Of a DNA stretch of 6,303 nt, positions 5,206 through 6,303 are shown piece by piece. Origin of the DNA: Pseudomonadales bacterium (GTDB taxonomy: Bacteria > Pseudomonadota > Gammaproteobacteria > Pseudomonadales > DT-91); the NCBI GenBank assembly GCA_013215025.1, contig JABSRR010000039.1, forward strand, positions 18,899 through 25,201, written 5' to 3'. A program made the translations under genes and the position numbers. Each line of letters starts with the position of its first letter. The first letter of the stretch is position 1. The notes under the pieces were generated by a model. It did not search any database and was not told the origin of the DNA. It saw nothing but the letters and a program-made list of their open reading frames with translations.

Positions 5206-6303
5206 ATGAATTTTGAATTAAGCCCTGCGGGCAATGTAAAAAACGATTTATTGTCTGGATTAACGGTGGCTTTAGCCCTAGTGCCAGAAGCTGTTGCGTT
5301 TGCCTTTGTCGCCGGTGTTGAACCATTAGTGGGGCTGTATGCTGCATTTTTGGTCGGACTGATCACCTCAGTATTCGGTGGTCGGCCCGGCATGATCTCC
5401 GGTGCTACCGGTGCCTTGGCCGTTGTCATGGTAGCGCTAGTGGCTGACCATGGCGTTGAATATTTGTTTGCCACTGTAGTGTTAATGGGTATTTTACAGC
5501 TGATTGCGGGTTGGCTTCGCCTGGGTAAGTTTATTCGCATGGTGCCACATCCGGTGATGCTGGGCTTTGTTAATGGCCTAGCGATTGTGATTTTTTTAGC
5601 CCAGCTGACCCAGTTTAAAGCCCCCGACAGTGCCGGTGTTATGCAGTGGCTGCAGGGTGGCGAGCTGTATGTGTTGCTCGCCCTTACCGTCTTAACGATG
5701 GCAATCATTCATTTTTTACCCAAGCTTACGACGGCGGTGCCATCGGCGTTGGCTGCGATTGTGGTAGTCAGTCTGCTGGTAATTTTTGCCGATATCGATA
5801 CCAAAACGGTTGGTGACGTTGCGCCGATTGCAGGTGGTTTCCCCAGTTTGCATATACCCCAGGTGCCGCTTACCTTGGCAACGCTGCAGATTATTTTTCC
5901 CTATGCCTTAGTGCTGGCTGCGATTGGCCTTATTGAGTCGTTGTTGACCCTGCGTTTGGTTGACGAGATTACCGAAACACGTGGGCGCGGCAATAAAGAG
6001 TGCGTGGGGCAGGGTTTGGCGAACGTTGTGACCGGATTTTTTGGCGGCATGGGCGGCTGCGCGATGATTGGTCAAAGTATGATTAATGTGAACTCTGGCG
6101 GACGCGGGCGTTTATCGGGTATCACGGCTGCGCTGTGTTTGCTGGCTTTTATTTTATTTACCTCCTCTTTAATTGAACAAATTCCTGTTGCTGCGCTAAT
6201 TGGCGTCATGTTTATTGTCGTGATTGCCACCTTTGAATGGTCGAGCTTTCGAATTCTCAATAAAATTCCTAAAACCGATGCCTTTATTATTGCCTTGGTC
6301 TCC
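5206..6303 (+). CDS. SulP/SLC26-family inorganic anion transporter, N-terminal 366 residues (runs off the right edge)
   Basis: The frame opens with ATG at 5206 and stays open to the last base, so the gene is 3'-truncated by the window, not broken. SulP proteins are inner-membrane transporters of sulfate, bicarbonate, C4-dicarboxylates or other anions, driven by H+ or Na+. Seen: TM1 with [23 protein letters not shown] (25-47), [16 protein letters not shown] (64-79; the TM3 half-helix that lines the anion site), [24 protein letters not shown] (111-134), [18 protein letters not shown] (239-256) and [23 protein letters not shown] (262-284), followed by [12 protein letters not shown] (294-305) of TM10 and its loop. 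Hydrophobic helices continue at about 305-342. The expected cytoplasmic C-terminal STAS domain would lie beyond the window. The TM8 acidic residue is Glu244, with Thr248 four residues on. The substrate cannot be told from this. The start has only a weak ribosome-binding site (AGCGAG, 7 nt spacing), but it fits the family N-terminus and follows a good promoter. Confidence 0.95.
   Translation, partial: MNFELSPAGNVKNDLLSGLTVALALVPEAVAFAFVAGVEPLVGLYAAFLVGLITSVFGGRPGMISGATGALAVVMVALVADHGVEYLFATVVLMGILQLIAGWLRLGKFIRMVPHPVMLGFVNGLAIVIFLAQLTQFKAPDSAGVMQWLQGGELYVLLALTVLTMAIIHFLPKLTTAVPSALAAIVVVSLLVIFADIDTKTVGDVAPIAGGFPSLHIPQVPLTLATLQIIFPYALVLAAIGLIESLLTLRLVDEITETRGRGNKECVGQGLANVVTGFFGGMGGCAMIGQSMINVNSGGRGRLSGITAALCLLAFILFTSSLIEQIPVAALIGVMFIVVIATFEWSSFRILNKIPKTDAFIIALVS

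Noticed and set aside
5157..5708. 183-residue minus-strand reading frame opposite the SulP gene
   Set aside because: It is Ser/Thr/Asn/Ala/Pro-rich with no recognisable motif, and it lies exactly antisense to an unmistakable SulP coding frame; a shadow of that gene.
1..6303. CRISPR array, insertion sequence, phage, toxin-antitoxin or defence cassette
   Set aside because: No direct-repeat array, transposase, integrase, terminal inverted repeats or toxin-like motifs were seen; composition looks even across the window and the genes are mostly housekeeping envelope or sensory genes.

Overview
The window looks like ordinary chromosomal DNA of a gammaproteobacterium, probably an aquatic or marine one. 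The reasons are an E. coli-like MscS, a GAF protein resembling the gammaproteobacterial PtsP/EI-Ntr sensor domain, an AsmA-like DUF748 envelope protein, Shine-Dalgarno motifs and sigma70-type promoters. Base composition is moderate. I see no phage, IS, integrase, CRISPR, rRNA or tRNA. The taxonomic call is an inference and I cannot name a genus.

Layout. (1) Positions 1-3478 hold a plus-strand pair: a large DUF748/AsmA-like inner-membrane-anchored protein whose true start may lie just left of the window, then 25 nt later a complete small-conductance mechanosensitive channel (MscS). The pair ends at a perfect-palindrome intrinsic terminator. Both genes concern the cell envelope. (2) Positions 3496-3978 hold a minus-strand DUF695-type protein of unknown function, converging on that terminator. 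(3) A 133-nt divergent intergenic region (3979-4111) carries a credible minus-strand promoter and an imperfect inverted repeat in front of the next gene. (4) Positions 4112-4585 (plus) encode an unrecognised 157-residue, mostly helical protein with a possible helix-turn-helix-like segment. (5) Positions 4564-5019 (minus) encode a small standalone GAF-domain protein very similar in its motifs to the N-terminal GAF of PtsP; its 3' end overlaps that of the preceding gene by 22 bp. (6) The 186-nt divergent region 5020-5205 holds a good plus-strand sigma70 promoter with a GC-rich start region and, on the minus strand, a hairpin plus T-tract resembling a terminator. (7) From 5206 to the right edge runs the first 366 codons of a SulP/SLC26-family anion transporter. 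This gene has no stop in the window, so an ORF finder that demands a stop would miss it.

How they fit together. Only DUF748 and mscS look like one transcription unit. The other genes appear to be single-gene units in alternating orientation, and I see no sign that they form one multi-gene system. I do not find a convincing undescribed system. The most interesting items are the standalone PtsP-like GAF protein with a terminator-like leader, the unrecognised 157-residue gene with its upstream inverted repeat, and the overlap of those two genes.
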